This document shows, in pieces, positions 43,308 to 51,877 of a stretch of DNA of 59,524 bases. The position numbers and the translations under genes were made by a program. Source of the stretch: Nocardia carnea. Lineage in GTDB: Bacteria > Actinomycetota > Actinomycetes > Mycobacteriales > Mycobacteriaceae. The stretch is from assembly GCF_029868855.1 (NCBI RefSeq), contig NZ_JARWOV010000307.1, positions 1-59,524 of the forward strand, read 5' to 3'. The first letter of the stretch is position 1. Each line of letters opens with the position of its first letter. The notes under the pieces were generated by a model. That model did not search any database. It worked only from the letters and a program-made list of their open reading frames with translations, and was not told the DNA's origin.

Positions 43308-45590
43308 TCAGCGGGAGCGCTGTTTGATGCGGGCGGTGAGTTCCTGAACCTGGTCGTAGACCCGGCGCCGCTCCGACATCTCCTTGCGGACCTTCTTCTC
43401 CGCGTACATGACCGTGGTGTGGTCACGCCCGAATGCCTGGCCGATCTTCGGCAGGGAGAGGTCGGTGAGTTCCCGGCACAGATACATCGCGATCTGACGA
43501 GCCTGGGCCAGCGGACGTGCCTTACCGGGCCCGGTCAGCTCCTCCATCGACGTGTTGAAGTACTCGGCGGTGACGCCCATGATCGTCGACGCGGTGATCT
43601 CGACGTCCTGTGATTCGGGCATCAGGTCGCGCAGCACCACCTCGGCCACCGACTGATCCAACGGCTGGCCGTTCAACGACGCGAACGCCGTGACCCGGAT
43701 CAGCGCGCCCTCGAGTTCGCGGATATTGCGCTCCACCCGGCTGGCGATCAACTCCAGCACATCGTGCGGCACGTCCAGGCGATCCATTCGCGCTTTCTTG
43801 CGCAGGATCGCGATACGGGTTTCCAGTTCCGGCGGCTGTACATCGGTGATCAGCCCCCATTCGAACCGGGTCCGTAGCCGCTCCTCCAGGGTGGCCAGCT
43901 GTTTCGGCGGGCGGTCCGAGGACACCACGATCTGCTTGTTCGCGTTGTGCAGCGTGTTGAAGGTATGGAAGAACTCCTCCTGGATACCTTCCTTGCCCTC
44001 GATGAACTGGATATCGTCGACCAGCAGGATGTCGGTTTCGCGGTAGCGGCGTTTGAACGCCACCTTCCGGTCGTCACGCAGACTGTTGATGAAGTCGTTG
44101 GTGAATTCCTCGGTGGAGACGTACTTGACCCGCATCCCCGGGAACAACCGCTGCGCGTAGTGGCCGGCGGCGTGCAGCAGATGGGTCTTACCCAGCCCGG
44201 AGGCACCCCAGACGAACAACGGGTTGTAGGCGCGGGCGGGCGCCTCGGCGATGGCAACGGCCGCGGCGTGGGCGAAGCGGTTGGACGCGCCGATGACGAA
44301 GGTTTCGAAGGTGTACTTCGCGTTCAGGCTCGCCGACGATTTGGCCGTATCACCGGCCTCGGAGGACTTGGCAAAGAAAGTCGGCCACGAATCCCGCACG
44401 TTGACCACTGTTTCGTCGTCCCGGTGGCCGTCCGGCGCCGGATCGATACCCGAATCGCGGACACTTTCCCGCAGGCTGTCCCGGTCGGGGTCGCGCAGCG
44501 GGTCCCGCGGCGCGGTATCGGCGGGCGGGATATCGGGTACGAAAAGTGTTTCCTGGGCCGGCCGGGTGGTCCGGCGCGACGACAGGATCGGGTCGATATC
44601 GGCTGCCGGCTCCCGGGCCGCCACGCCCGGTTCCCGGCCGTTGACCACCGTTTCGCCGAGCTCGGCGCGGCTGGGGGGATAGCTGTCGGGGTAGTCGGCA
44701 GGCGGATATTCGCGGTCCCGTTCGTACTCCGGTTCCCGGGTGTATTCGGCGGCGGGTGGAAAGTCGCGGGGATAGGCCCGAGGCGTGGCATAGGTTTCCA
44801 CGGTCGGCGGATCGGTCTCGTGGGGGTCGGCGGAACCGCGCGCGAAGTCGTTGTCGCGGGCAAGGAACTCGGCACCCGGTACGGATTCCGCGCCGTGTGG
44901 CAGTTCGGGGAGGGTAGAACGCCGCACGGGGTCGGGACCGGCCGTTTCCGGGCCGCGCGGGCGGGCCGGATTACGGGGTAGTTCACCGGTCAACGGCAAT
45001 TCGGCTTCGTGCGAGAACTCCGGGGGCGGAAAGCGGGGCTCGCCGGGTTGCCTCGGACCACCCGGGAAATCGGCACCACCCGGAAAATCGGGACCGCGCG
45101 GGCCGCCACGCGCGGGATAGGCACCGGCATCGGGTTCCCGGATCGGTTCGGGACGCCACGGCGGTTCGGCCGCGGTAGGGGTGAAACCGGTGGGGGTACG
45201 CCCCGGACCGTTACCGCCGAAAGACTCCGGCCGGGTGTTGACGGGCTCGGGGCGGCTGGTCATCCGGGCGTGCCGTGGCGGCCCGGGTTCGGACCCGGCG
45301 GGTACCGGCGCGGCGATCCGGACGCCGAGGCCCTCCACCTGCGGACCGAGTCGTCGGCCCAGTGAACGCAGAATAGGTTCGCGCAGGTCGCGTTCGATGG
45401 CTTCCTGCGCGATCGAGGACGGAACCGAGAGCAGTGCGAAACCCTGGACCACCATCAGCGGTTTCACCAGTTTGAGCCAGGCCTGCTGGGCCCTGGTCAC
45501 CGCGCCTATGGCACCGTCTGGCGAACCGGTGGTCAACTCGGTGACCACCTCCGGCCACACGGTGGCCAGTACGTTCTGCTCGTCGTCCAT
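43308..45590 (-). CDS. dnaA: chromosomal replication initiator DnaA, with unusually long linker
   Basis: The 760-residue protein has domain I (about 1-90, WPEVVTELT...), a Pro/Arg/Glu-rich domain II linker (about 95-420), the AAA+ domain (about 423-640; Walker A GASGLGKT 462-469, Walker B VDDIQF 524-529) and the DNA-binding domain with GRDHTTVMYAEKKV (721-734). It binds the oriC boxes and unwinds DNA. M. tuberculosis DnaA is about 507 residues, so the linker is roughly 250 longer here. ATG 45590 follows GGGGAGGA; the 145-codon in-frame extension has no protein character. A -10-like TACAGT lies at 45651-45656. Confidence 0.97.
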   Translation of the reverse strand: MDDEQNVLATVWPEVVTELTTGSPDGAIGAVTRAQQAWLKLVKPLMVVQGFALLSVPSSIAQEAIERDLREPILRSLGRRLGPQVEGLGVRIAAPVPAGSEPGPPRHARMTSRPEPVNTRPESFGGNGPGRTPTGFTPTAAEPPWRPEPIREPDAGAYPARGGPRGPDFPGGADFPGGPRQPGEPRFPPPEFSHEAELPLTGELPRNPARPRGPETAGPDPVRRSTLPELPHGAESVPGAEFLARDNDFARGSADPHETDPPTVETYATPRAYPRDFPPAAEYTREPEYERDREYPPADYPDSYPPSRAELGETVVNGREPGVAAREPAADIDPILSSRRTTRPAQETLFVPDIPPADTAPRDPLRDPDRDSLRESVRDSGIDPAPDGHRDDETVVNVRDSWPTFFAKSSEAGDTAKSSASLNAKYTFETFVIGASNRFAHAAAVAIAEAPARAYNPLFVWGASGLGKTHLLHAAGHYAQRLFPGMRVKYVSTEEFTNDFINSLRDDRKVAFKRRYRETDILLVDDIQFIEGKEGIQEEFFHTFNTLHNANKQIVVSSDRPPKQLATLEERLRTRFEWGLITDVQPPELETRIAILRKKARMDRLDVPHDVLELIASRVERNIRELEGALIRVTAFASLNGQPLDQSVAEVVLRDLMPESQDVEITASTIMGVTAEYFNTSMEELTGPGKARPLAQARQIAMYLCRELTDLSLPKIGQAFGRDHTTVMYAEKKVRKEMSERRRVYDQVQELTARIKQRSR

Positions 45591-45985
45591 CCAGTGTCCT
45601 CCCCGGGAGTCGGTTGCTCGGCGCAGACGTCCGGGGCTCGCGGTGCGTCTACTGTACTGGTTCGTTCCAGTGACACCGCATACGTCGCTCACCGGATCTG
45701 CCGCATCCGACGGATACGGCGCCCGGGGCACTGCCCGGAACCCCCTCTTCCGGCTGCGGCGTGGCACCGTCGGCCCTACGAATATGCCATTCACAGGGTA
45801 TTTCCACACAATTATCCACAGATGTGGACAATCTCCGGGGACCACCGTTGTGGTCGCGCGCTGCGCCGACCGGACGCGGGTGCTCGACCTGCGGCCCCGT
45901 CGGCGAGCGACGTCCCCAGGGTGACCATCGCCACCGCTGCCGGCCGCCGCGAGCGTGTGACCCGATCGCGCCCGGAGGGGCGAGT
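45591..45985. promoter_or_regulatory. dnaA promoter side of the dnaA-rpmH divergent region
   Basis: About 395 bases without a gene. TACAGT (complement of 45651-45656) is a possible dnaA -10, giving a leader of about 50 bases. Two facing DnaA boxes at 45812-45831 could allow DnaA autoregulation. Confidence 0.45.
45812..45831. promoter_or_regulatory. head-to-head DnaA boxes upstream of dnaA
   Basis: TTATCCACA (45812-45820) and TGTGGACAA (45823-45831) face each other with a 2-base spacer, about 220 bases before the dnaA start. Confidence 0.65.
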
Positions 45986-46014
45986 TTGACCCGGTAGAAC
46001 TGGATAAGTACCCT
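45986..46014 (+). promoter_or_regulatory. rpmH promoter
   Basis: TTGACC (45986-45991) and TACCCT (46009-46014) are separated by 17 bases. This predicts a transcript start near 46021 and a leader of about 130 bases before rpmH. Confidence 0.6.
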
Positions 46015-46148
46015 CGTACAGTCACCCTCGGCGTGGTGACTGTCCTGTGCTGACCACCTTCCAGGGCGGTGACGCCGAACCGACATCGAGAGAATCACCG
46101 AAAGCTTCGGGCGCCGTCGGGTGCCCACCAATTCGAGGAGTGTTGACC

Positions 46149-46292
46149 GTGGCCAAGGGCAAGCGGACGTTCCAGCCGAACAACCGTCGTCGGGCGCGGG
46201 TCCACGGTTTCCGTCTCCGGATGCGGACTCGTGCGGGCCGCGCCATCGTCTCCGGGCGGCGCCGTAAGGGCCGCGCCAGCCTCACCGCCTGA
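46149..46292 (+). CDS. rpmH: 50S ribosomal protein L34
   Basis: The 47-residue, highly basic protein AKGKRTFQPNNRRRARVHGF...GRASLTA is the L34 family in full length. It is a late-assembling protein of the large subunit. GTG 46149 gives the expected (M)AKGKR N terminus, with GAGGAG 8 bases upstream. It heads the rpmH-rnpA-yidD-yidC-jag cluster and is divergent from dnaA. Confidence 0.97.
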   Translation: MAKGKRTFQPNNRRRARVHGFRLRMRTRAGRAIVSGRRRKGRASLTA

Positions 46293-46397
46293 TTTCCAAC
46301 CGAACTCGGTGCCCGATGCCCGGTCCGCCGAACCCCGTGGCCCCCGCCGCCGGTAACACTGCCGGTTCGGCGGCTTCGATGATGTCCGGGTGCCCGG

Positions 46398-46793
46398 GTG
46401 CTTCCTGAGCCGCATCGGTTGCACCGGCGTGCCGATTTCTCCCGGACGGTACGGCGCGGTCGGCGCGCGGGAAAGCGGGACTTGGTCGTCCACGTGCTGG
46501 TGGACCACCAGGATCCGGAAGATCCCGAGCTCCGGGTCCGGTTCGGTGGCCCCCGATTCGGGTTGATCGTCAGCAAGGCGGTGGGTCCCGCGGTCGTCCG
46601 TCACCGCGTGGCACGCCGCCTGCGCCATATATGTGCCGAACTGACCGCGGATATCTCCGCCGAGGTGGATATCGTGATTCGCGCTCTCCCCGGCGCCGCC
46701 GGCGCCGACAGCGATGAGCTTCGCCGCCAGCTGTGTAGCGGGTTACGCCGGCTCGATCTCCCGGCGGTTGCCGACGTGGGCACCGCACTATGA
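46398..46793 (+). CDS. rnpA: ribonuclease P protein component
   Basis: The 131-residue basic protein begins LPEPHRLHRRADFSRTVRRG and contains the family signature VVRHRVARRLRHI, a variant of the RNR motif that contacts the catalytic RNA. It helps mature tRNA 5' ends. The start is GTG 46398, 105 bases after rpmH. Its stop overlaps the yidD ATG by four bases. Confidence 0.95.
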   Translation: MLPEPHRLHRRADFSRTVRRGRRAGKRDLVVHVLVDHQDPEDPELRVRFGGPRFGLIVSKAVGPAVVRHRVARRLRHICAELTADISAEVDIVIRALPGAAGADSDELRRQLCSGLRRLDLPAVADVGTAL

Positions 46794-47137
46794 GCACCCG
46801 AACCTCGAGGCCGGCCGCCGTCGCCCGATGGCCGGCAAATATTCTGATCTTCTCGATCGAGCTGTACCGGACCTATGTCTCCCCCACGCGGATGCCGGTC
46901 TGCCGGTTCACCCCCACCTGTAGCGAGTACGCGGTGACCGCCCTGCGCACCCGTGGACTGATTGTCGGCCTCGGACTGACGGTCGTGCGATTGGCCAAAT
47001 GTGCGCCCTGGCACCCTGGTGGATGGGATCCCGTGCCGGAGCGGCAGCGCAGTGTCGGCCACGACGACCCGCGGCCCAAAGCTTGTAAGGGATCACCGCA
47101 CGCGGTGATCGGTGACACTACCGACGGGAGTGCATAG
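46790..47137 (+). CDS. yidD: YidD, membrane protein insertion efficiency factor
   Basis: The 115-residue protein has the YidD core YRTYVSPTRMPVCRFTPTCS, AVTALRTRGLIVG and CAPWHPGGWDPVP with the conserved cysteines. An N-terminal hydrophobic/amphipathic stretch precedes it, and the C-terminal tail is charged. YidD assists YidC-dependent insertion of membrane proteins. The ATG overlaps the rnpA stop and yidC follows 4 bases later. Confidence 0.94.
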   Translation: MSTRTSRPAAVARWPANILIFSIELYRTYVSPTRMPVCRFTPTCSEYAVTALRTRGLIVGLGLTVVRLAKCAPWHPGGWDPVPERQRSVGHDDPRPKACKGSPHAVIGDTTDGSA

Positions 47138-47141
47138 AGCC

Positions 47142-48236
47142 GTGCTCGATATCATCTACTACCCGGTGTCCTGGATCCTCTGGTTCTGGCATCGGGTATT
47201 CGGCTTCGCGTTCGGGGCCGACAACGGCCTGTCCTGGGCGCTGTCCGTGGTTTTCCTGGTCTTCACGCTGCGTCTGGTGCTCTACCGGCCTTTCGTGAGA
47301 CAGGTCCGTACCACCAAGCAGATGCAGGAGCTGCAGCCGCAGATCAAGGAGCTGCAGAAGAAGTACAAGAACGACCGTCAGAAGATGGCGCTGGAGATGC
47401 AGAAACTCCAGAAGGACCACGGCTTCAACCCGCTCATGGGCTGCCTTCCGATCCTCGCCCAGGTGCCCGTCTTCCTCGGTCTGTTCCATGTACTGCGTTC
47501 GTTCAACCGCACCGGTCACGGATTCGGCCAGCTCGGTATGGACCCTTACACCAACGCGCATACACCGAACTACGTCTTCAACGTCGACGATGTGCAGTCG
47601 TTCCTGAGCGCTCGTATCTTCGGTGCCCCGATCTCCGCATTCATCACCGCACCGGCCGAGGAGCTGCAGGCCTTCGCCGATTACGGCGGCACCCCGAGCC
47701 GGGTCAGCATCGCCGCGGTCGCGATCCCGCTCATGGTGATCGCCGCTGTCGCGACTCATTTCAACGCCCGTGCGTCGGTTGCTCGCCAGAGCGCCGAGGC
47801 AGCGGCCAATCCGCAGGCCGCCATCATGAACAAGCTGGCGCTGTGGGTGTTCCCGTTCGGTGTGCTGATCGGTGGTCCGTTCCTGCCCATCGCCGTCCTG
47901 CTGTACTGGGTGTCCAACAACATCTGGACCTACGGCCAGCAGCATCTCGTCTTCGGCCGGATGGCCAAAGAAGAGGAAGCCAAGCGTCAGGCCAAATTGG
48001 AGAAACAGGCGCAGAACGCCCCCAAGCCCGGCGCGAAGCCCGTGGATACCAGGAAGAAGCAAACGGCCAAACCGGCCGACGATTCCGAGGACACTTCCGC
48101 CGACAGTACGGCCGACGCGAACGGTTCGAGTCCCGCCAAGACGAACGCCAAACCCAAACAGCCGGGCCAGCGCCGGCCGGGTGGTCAGAAGCGATCCGGC
48201 AACCGGGGCCGCCCCAACCAGAAGCGGCGTCGCTGA
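47142..48236 (+). CDS. yidC: membrane protein insertase YidC
   Basis: The 364-residue insertase has five hydrophobic segments, the QEIMKEIQ-like coiled region (KQMQELQPQIKELQKKYKN) and the substrate-groove helices near NPLMGCLPILAQVPVFLGLF. The Lys/Ala/Thr-rich C-terminal tail (about 285-364) ends in a strongly basic RGRPNQKRRR that could bind ribosomes. GTG 47142 begins the family-like LDIIYYPVSWILWFWH; a longer reading from 47112 adds ten unrelated residues. Confidence 0.95.
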   Translation: MLDIIYYPVSWILWFWHRVFGFAFGADNGLSWALSVVFLVFTLRLVLYRPFVRQVRTTKQMQELQPQIKELQKKYKNDRQKMALEMQKLQKDHGFNPLMGCLPILAQVPVFLGLFHVLRSFNRTGHGFGQLGMDPYTNAHTPNYVFNVDDVQSFLSARIFGAPISAFITAPAEELQAFADYGGTPSRVSIAAVAIPLMVIAAVATHFNARASVARQSAEAAANPQAAIMNKLALWVFPFGVLIGGPFLPIAVLLYWVSNNIWTYGQQHLVFGRMAKEEEAKRQAKLEKQAQNAPKPGAKPVDTRKKQTAKPADDSEDTSADSTADANGSSPAKTNAKPKQPGQRRPGGQKRSGNRGRPNQKRRR

Positions 48237-48316
48237 CCCCTCCTCCGCAGACCCCTTGTGATCGGAACGCCGGCCGACGGGTGGTCGGCGTCCCGGCGAG
48301 CAGATAAAGGAAACAT

Positions 48317-48868
48317 ATGACACTCGAGACCGAAGGTGGCGACGCCACCGCCAGCGCATCCGCAACTGTGGTCGAGCCGGACGTCGCGGATTCGGCGAGC
48401 GACGCCGAGGAAGCACTCATCGAAGAGGGCGAGATCGCGGGCGACTATCTCGAACAACTACTCGATGTGCTCGACTTCGACGGTGATATCGACCTCGATG
48501 TCGAAGGTGATCGTGCGGTGGTCAGTATCGACGGCGGCAAGGATCTGTCGAAGCTGGTCGGCCACAGCGGTGAGGTACTCGACGCGCTCCAGGAACTCAC
48601 CCGGCTCGCCGTGCAGCAGGCGACCGGGGTGCGAAGCCGGTTGATGCTCGATGTGGCGGGCTGGCGAGCGAAACGACGCGCGGATTTGAGCGCCCTCGGC
48701 GCAGCGGCCGCGCAGCGCGTCCTGCAAACCGGTTCGCCCGAGGAGCTCGCCCCGATGACGCCGTTCGAACGCAAGATCGTCCACGATGCGGTCGCCGCGA
48801 TCGACGGAGTGGCCAGCGAGAGCGAGGGCGTGGAGCCGAACCGCCGCGTTGTCGTCATACCGGACTGA
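48317..48868 (+). CDS. jag: Jag/KhpB, KH and R3H domain RNA-binding protein
   Basis: The 183-residue protein has an acidic N terminus, a KH domain (about 45-110: VSIDGGKDLSKLVGHSGEVLDALQELTRL) and an R3H domain (about 115-183: LAPMTPFERKIVHDAVAAIDGVASESEGVEPNRRVVV). The family binds RNA and, in Gram-positive bacteria, influences cell elongation and is a Ser/Thr kinase substrate. It follows yidC by 80 bases and ends at a hairpin (48909-48941). Confidence 0.93.
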   Translation: MTLETEGGDATASASATVVEPDVADSASDAEEALIEEGEIAGDYLEQLLDVLDFDGDIDLDVEGDRAVVSIDGGKDLSKLVGHSGEVLDALQELTRLAVQQATGVRSRLMLDVAGWRAKRRADLSALGAAAAQRVLQTGSPEELAPMTPFERKIVHDAVAAIDGVASESEGVEPNRRVVVIPD

Positions 48869-48908
48869 GTCCCCCGCACCGGCCGAGTAGCCGGGAATCG
48901 GTGGATGT

Positions 48909-48941
48909 GAAGGGCCCGAGTCGCACGGACTCGGGCCCTTC
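48909..48941 (+). terminator. terminator after jag
   Basis: A 14-bp perfect stem (48909-48922 with 48928-48941) and a 5-base loop lie 41 bases after the jag stop. No T tract follows. Confidence 0.7.
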
Positions 48942-49050
48942 GCACGTCGAGGCCCGGCTGGCCGAGAACGATCCGGCCGTGGGGGGCTACGGTGAGAGAC
49001 CGTAGTGGGTCTGTCCGTTCAATCTTGTCGATCTCGATCGAACAGAAGGG

Positions 49051-49066
49051 TGTTTCACGTGAAACC
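49051..49066. promoter_or_regulatory. parS site 1 (overlaps rsmG start)
   Basis: TGTTTCACGTGAAACC matches the parS consensus at 15 of 16 positions and has the full symmetric core. It overlaps the rsmG start codon. Confidence 0.85.
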
Positions 49067-49799
49067 AGAACTCGGCGATTCAGCGGCCGTGGTGTCGCAG
49101 TCGCCGCCGCCGGCGGAAGCAGAGGCTGTCTTCGGCGAGCGGCTGGGATCGGCGTGTGACTACTGGACCGCTCTCGCTACCGCAGGGGTGGAGCGCGGAC
49201 TGATCGGCCCGCGGGAAGTGCCCCGCCTCTGGGAGCGTCATATCCTCAACTGCGCTGTCGTCGGCGAACTGATCGGCGAGGGAGCCTCGGTAGTCGATAT
49301 CGGGAGCGGCGCGGGGTTGCCCGGAATTCCGCTCGCTCTCGCCCGCCCGGACCTGCGGATCACCCTCGTCGAGCCACTACTGCGTCGGACGGTTTTCCTC
49401 AAGGAGTTCATCGACGCGGCGGGACTCGGGATCACCGTGGTGCGTGGTCGGGCGGAACAACCCGGGGTGATCCAGGAAGCGGGCGGTGCCGACGTGGTGA
49501 CCTCCCGGGCCGTCGCCCCCTTGGCGAAGCTGGCGGAATGGTCGATCCCGCTGCTGCATGAACACGGACATATGCTCGCCCTCAAAGGGGCGAGTGTCGC
49601 CGAGGAACTGGAACGCGATCGCGTGGCCGTCGAAAGGGTGGGGGCCGGCAATTTCGCGGTTCTGGAATGCGGCGCCGGGATAGTCGATCCACCTACGGTG
49701 GTTCTTTCGGCCGAACGTCTGCGGCGGTCGGAGCGGCCGTCCAAGCGATCGAAGAAACGCGCGAGAGCGCAGCGGCGGTCCGAATCAGACCAAACCTGA
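49059..49799 (+). CDS. rsmG: 16S rRNA (guanine527-N7) methyltransferase RsmG
   Basis: The 246-residue methyltransferase has the family sequence GPREVPRLWERHILNCAVV, the SAM-binding VVDIGSGAGLPGIPLA (about 86-101) and VTSRAVAPLAKLAEWS. It methylates G527 of 16S rRNA, and loss gives low-level streptomycin resistance in relatives. GTG 49059 is chosen because AGAAGGG lies 8 bases upstream; a GTG three codons earlier would have no spacing. The start codon lies inside a parS site. The C terminus is a basic, Arg/Ser/Lys-rich tail. Confidence 0.94.
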   Translation: MKPELGDSAAVVSQSPPPAEAEAVFGERLGSACDYWTALATAGVERGLIGPREVPRLWERHILNCAVVGELIGEGASVVDIGSGAGLPGIPLALARPDLRITLVEPLLRRTVFLKEFIDAAGLGITVVRGRAEQPGVIQEAGGADVVTSRAVAPLAKLAEWSIPLLHEHGHMLALKGASVAEELERDRVAVERVGAGNFAVLECGAGIVDPPTVVLSAERLRRSERPSKRSKKRARAQRRSESDQT

Positions 49800-49841
49800 T
49801 CCGGACCCGCGTCTGGCGCACTCCCCCGCCGCGGCCATCGA

Positions 49842-49857
49842 TGTTTCCCGTGAAACG
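49842..49857 (+). promoter_or_regulatory. parS variant site 2
   Basis: TGTTTCCCGTGAAACG is 14 of 16 to the parS consensus; A at position 7 is C. Confidence 0.7.
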
Positions 49858-49890
49858 TCCATTTGCTCGAAACACGGCGCTGGGCGATCC

Positions 49891-49994
49891 GGACTCCCGG
49901 ACTCCCGGACTCCCGGACTCCCGGACTCCCGGACTCCCGGACTCCCGGACTCCCGGACTCCCGGACTCCCGGACTCCCGGACTCCCGGACTCCC
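49891..49994. repeat. 13 perfect tandem copies of GGACTCCC
   Basis: The octamer GGACTCCC is repeated 13 times without a single variant, ending in a partial GGACT. It begins 34 bases after parS variant site 2. No spacers separate the units, so it is a simple-sequence array. Because 8 is not a multiple of 3, all frames are read alternately. Confidence 0.95.
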
Positions 49995-50403
49995 GGACTT
50001 GTGCGGGCGACTGCTGTCTGCACGGGGGTATTCGAAGCGACGTGAGCGCTTCGTCGTTGTCGTTTGCAGACCAGAGTGTCCACCGCCGTAGGACGACACC
50101 ACATCGCAGGGCCGAATGTTGTTGAGGGGGTGGCACGGTCCGGGGAGGCGGCGGGGCCCGCCGAGACGACCCGCGACGCGGTGAGGCGCGCTGATGTAGT
50201 TGGCCTGGCCTGCCGGCGTCGGCTCAATTGGCTGGAGGGGTGCAGCGCTAGCGAGCCGGACGCGCGGTCGTGGTCCATCTGTTTCGCACACGTTGCGATC
50301 CCGGCGCAAGGGTGGGTGTGAACCCGGGCTTCTCGGTGATGGTCGACGGTATGCCGAGTCGGTCGGAGCGAGCTGCCATAGGTGTTCCTCAGTCGCCGAC
50401 CGA

Positions 50404-50419
50404 TGTTTCACGGGAAACA
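50404..50419 (-). promoter_or_regulatory. parS variant site 3
   Basis: TGTTTCACGGGAAACA is 15 of 16 to the parS consensus and the exact complement of TGTTTCCCGTGAAACA, the site at 51252. Confidence 0.75.
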
Positions 50420-51251
50420 TGGAGAAATGCGAGAGCGAAACGGGCCACCACGACTGGTTTACGGAGGTGGTGTGGTGCGGTCGCTCGTGCCGGACGAGGA
50501 TGTGTCGAGCGGGACAATAACGCTCCCCTTCCCTGTCGTTGAGTGCGTTACCCGGCCACGTATTACCGGAATGGACGATGGCACGGATCGAGCGGGTGCC
50601 GTCACCGTGACGAATGGTGGTGTCACCGGAGGTTGAAGGACGGGCACCAAGTCGAGCCATCCTTCGGCCGCGTTCGCGGACACCTGCCGTGCTCGCGCCG
50701 TAGATGACCGTTGGCATGCAGATTCCACGGCCGAGCAATCAACAGCCGTACCGGGGTCGCGTCCAGCCGAGGGCCGACTACCCGAAGTCGGGCCTGGTAT
50801 GGAGGAAACACGATGCTCGGTTCGCTCGCGGTCGACGCGACTCCGGGTCTATCTTCGGTCGACTCTGGAGGCGAGATGAGCACCGCGGAAATTCCAGATC
50901 CGGCGGCGGGCCAACGATGTCGGGTCACTTCGCGTCAGGCTCCACCGGCGCCGATGTCATGGGCACGGTGGGCGCGCTCCGAGAAGCGTCGCTGTTGCGC
51001 GAGTTGTCGCGGCGGGCGGCGGGTAGCTCTGGCAAAGGAGCCGACAGGCCGCATCGGCTCTACGGTTCCGTGGCGGAACGCAGCCAGCGTACCCGGGATG
51101 ATCAACCGCACCGCAGTGGTGCGCATGGTCGGCAGGACAAGAAATGGCGCCCGCCGGGGTTGCCGCTGACAGCGCGCTTCGCCCTGCGTAGCTCGGTGTA
51201 GCTCGGGAAAGCCGAATATCGGCGCGCCAGGGCACGTGGAGGCGTCACCGG

Positions 51252-51267
51252 TGTTTCCCGTGAAACA
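51252..51267 (+). promoter_or_regulatory. parS variant site 4
   Basis: TGTTTCCCGTGAAACA is 15 of 16 to the consensus, with the same A-to-C change as site 2. Confidence 0.75.
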
Positions 51268-51877
51268 TCTCGGCCATGAGCACTGTGCCCCCGGACCCCT
51301 CGCGTCGACGAGGCCGTCGCCCGCGATTCGGTTCTACCTCGTCGTCGTTCCGCAGACCCGAGTGCGTGCACCGGCTCGCTGTTGAGGTACGACCGGGTGG
51401 TCTGCCCACACTCTTGAACGCAAGGGAATCTCGTCGAAGGTCGTGGAGCGCGCCGGCGGTTGGAAGCGTTCGATCGGATGGTTGCGATTGCTTCATGGGT
51501 ACCGGTGTGGCACCGAACGTGTTTCCGGGCGATGAATTCGGGCGAGTTCCGCGTGTCGCGGGCGCGTCGCAGCGATTCAGCTTTCTTCTCGGGCTCGCTG
51601 CTGGCAAGCTATTGGACGTCGGGCGTGAGCGTCGGTGCCACGGAGGAATCTTGGCGTTGCAGCGGTGCAGCTCCGTTCGATCGACCGGTGGCTCAGTGTC
51701 CGCGTCGGAGGAGGTGGCTTCGCGTGACGACGCAGTCCAGCGAAGCCACCCGTCCCGCACGGATGCCGCAGTCCTGGTCGTGGATCGTCGTTCGGTCCAG
51801 CACGGCTTGTTTCGACGACACGGCGCCGGCGTCTGTCAGGCCACGTGATCTTGCAGTTCTCGCGTTAGGAGCGGTCT

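Larger units (their letters stand above)
49800..51877. other. 2.1-kb gene-free parS-rich (centromere-like) region
   Basis: No reading frame on either strand resembles a protein: the longer ones are Arg/Ser/Pro-rich and lack ribosome sites. The region contains three parS-variant sites (49842, 50404, 51252), is flanked by two more (49051, 51898), and holds a 13-copy octamer array (49891-49994). rsmG and parA are adjacent or nearly so in many relatives, so this spacer looks expanded. Confidence 0.6.

Noticed and set aside
43128..43613. 161-codon plus-strand frame overlapping the dnaA 3' end
   Set aside because: It is antisense to the conserved DnaA DNA-binding domain over much of its length.
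45591..46025. 145-codon N-terminal extension of DnaA
   Set aside because: It runs through the facing DnaA boxes and promoter region, has no protein character, and ATG 45590 has a strong ribosome site.
49891..49994. Octamer array as a CRISPR or as a coding PGLPDSRT repeat
   Set aside because: There are no spacers, and the 8-base unit shifts frame. The peptide appears only because every frame is open through the array, and no start or ribosome site supports it.
50704..51201. 165-codon frame in the rsmG-parA interval, and a 190-codon frame at 51276-51848
   Set aside because: Low-complexity Arg/Ser-rich composition, no ribosome site and no recognisable motif; treated as non-coding.
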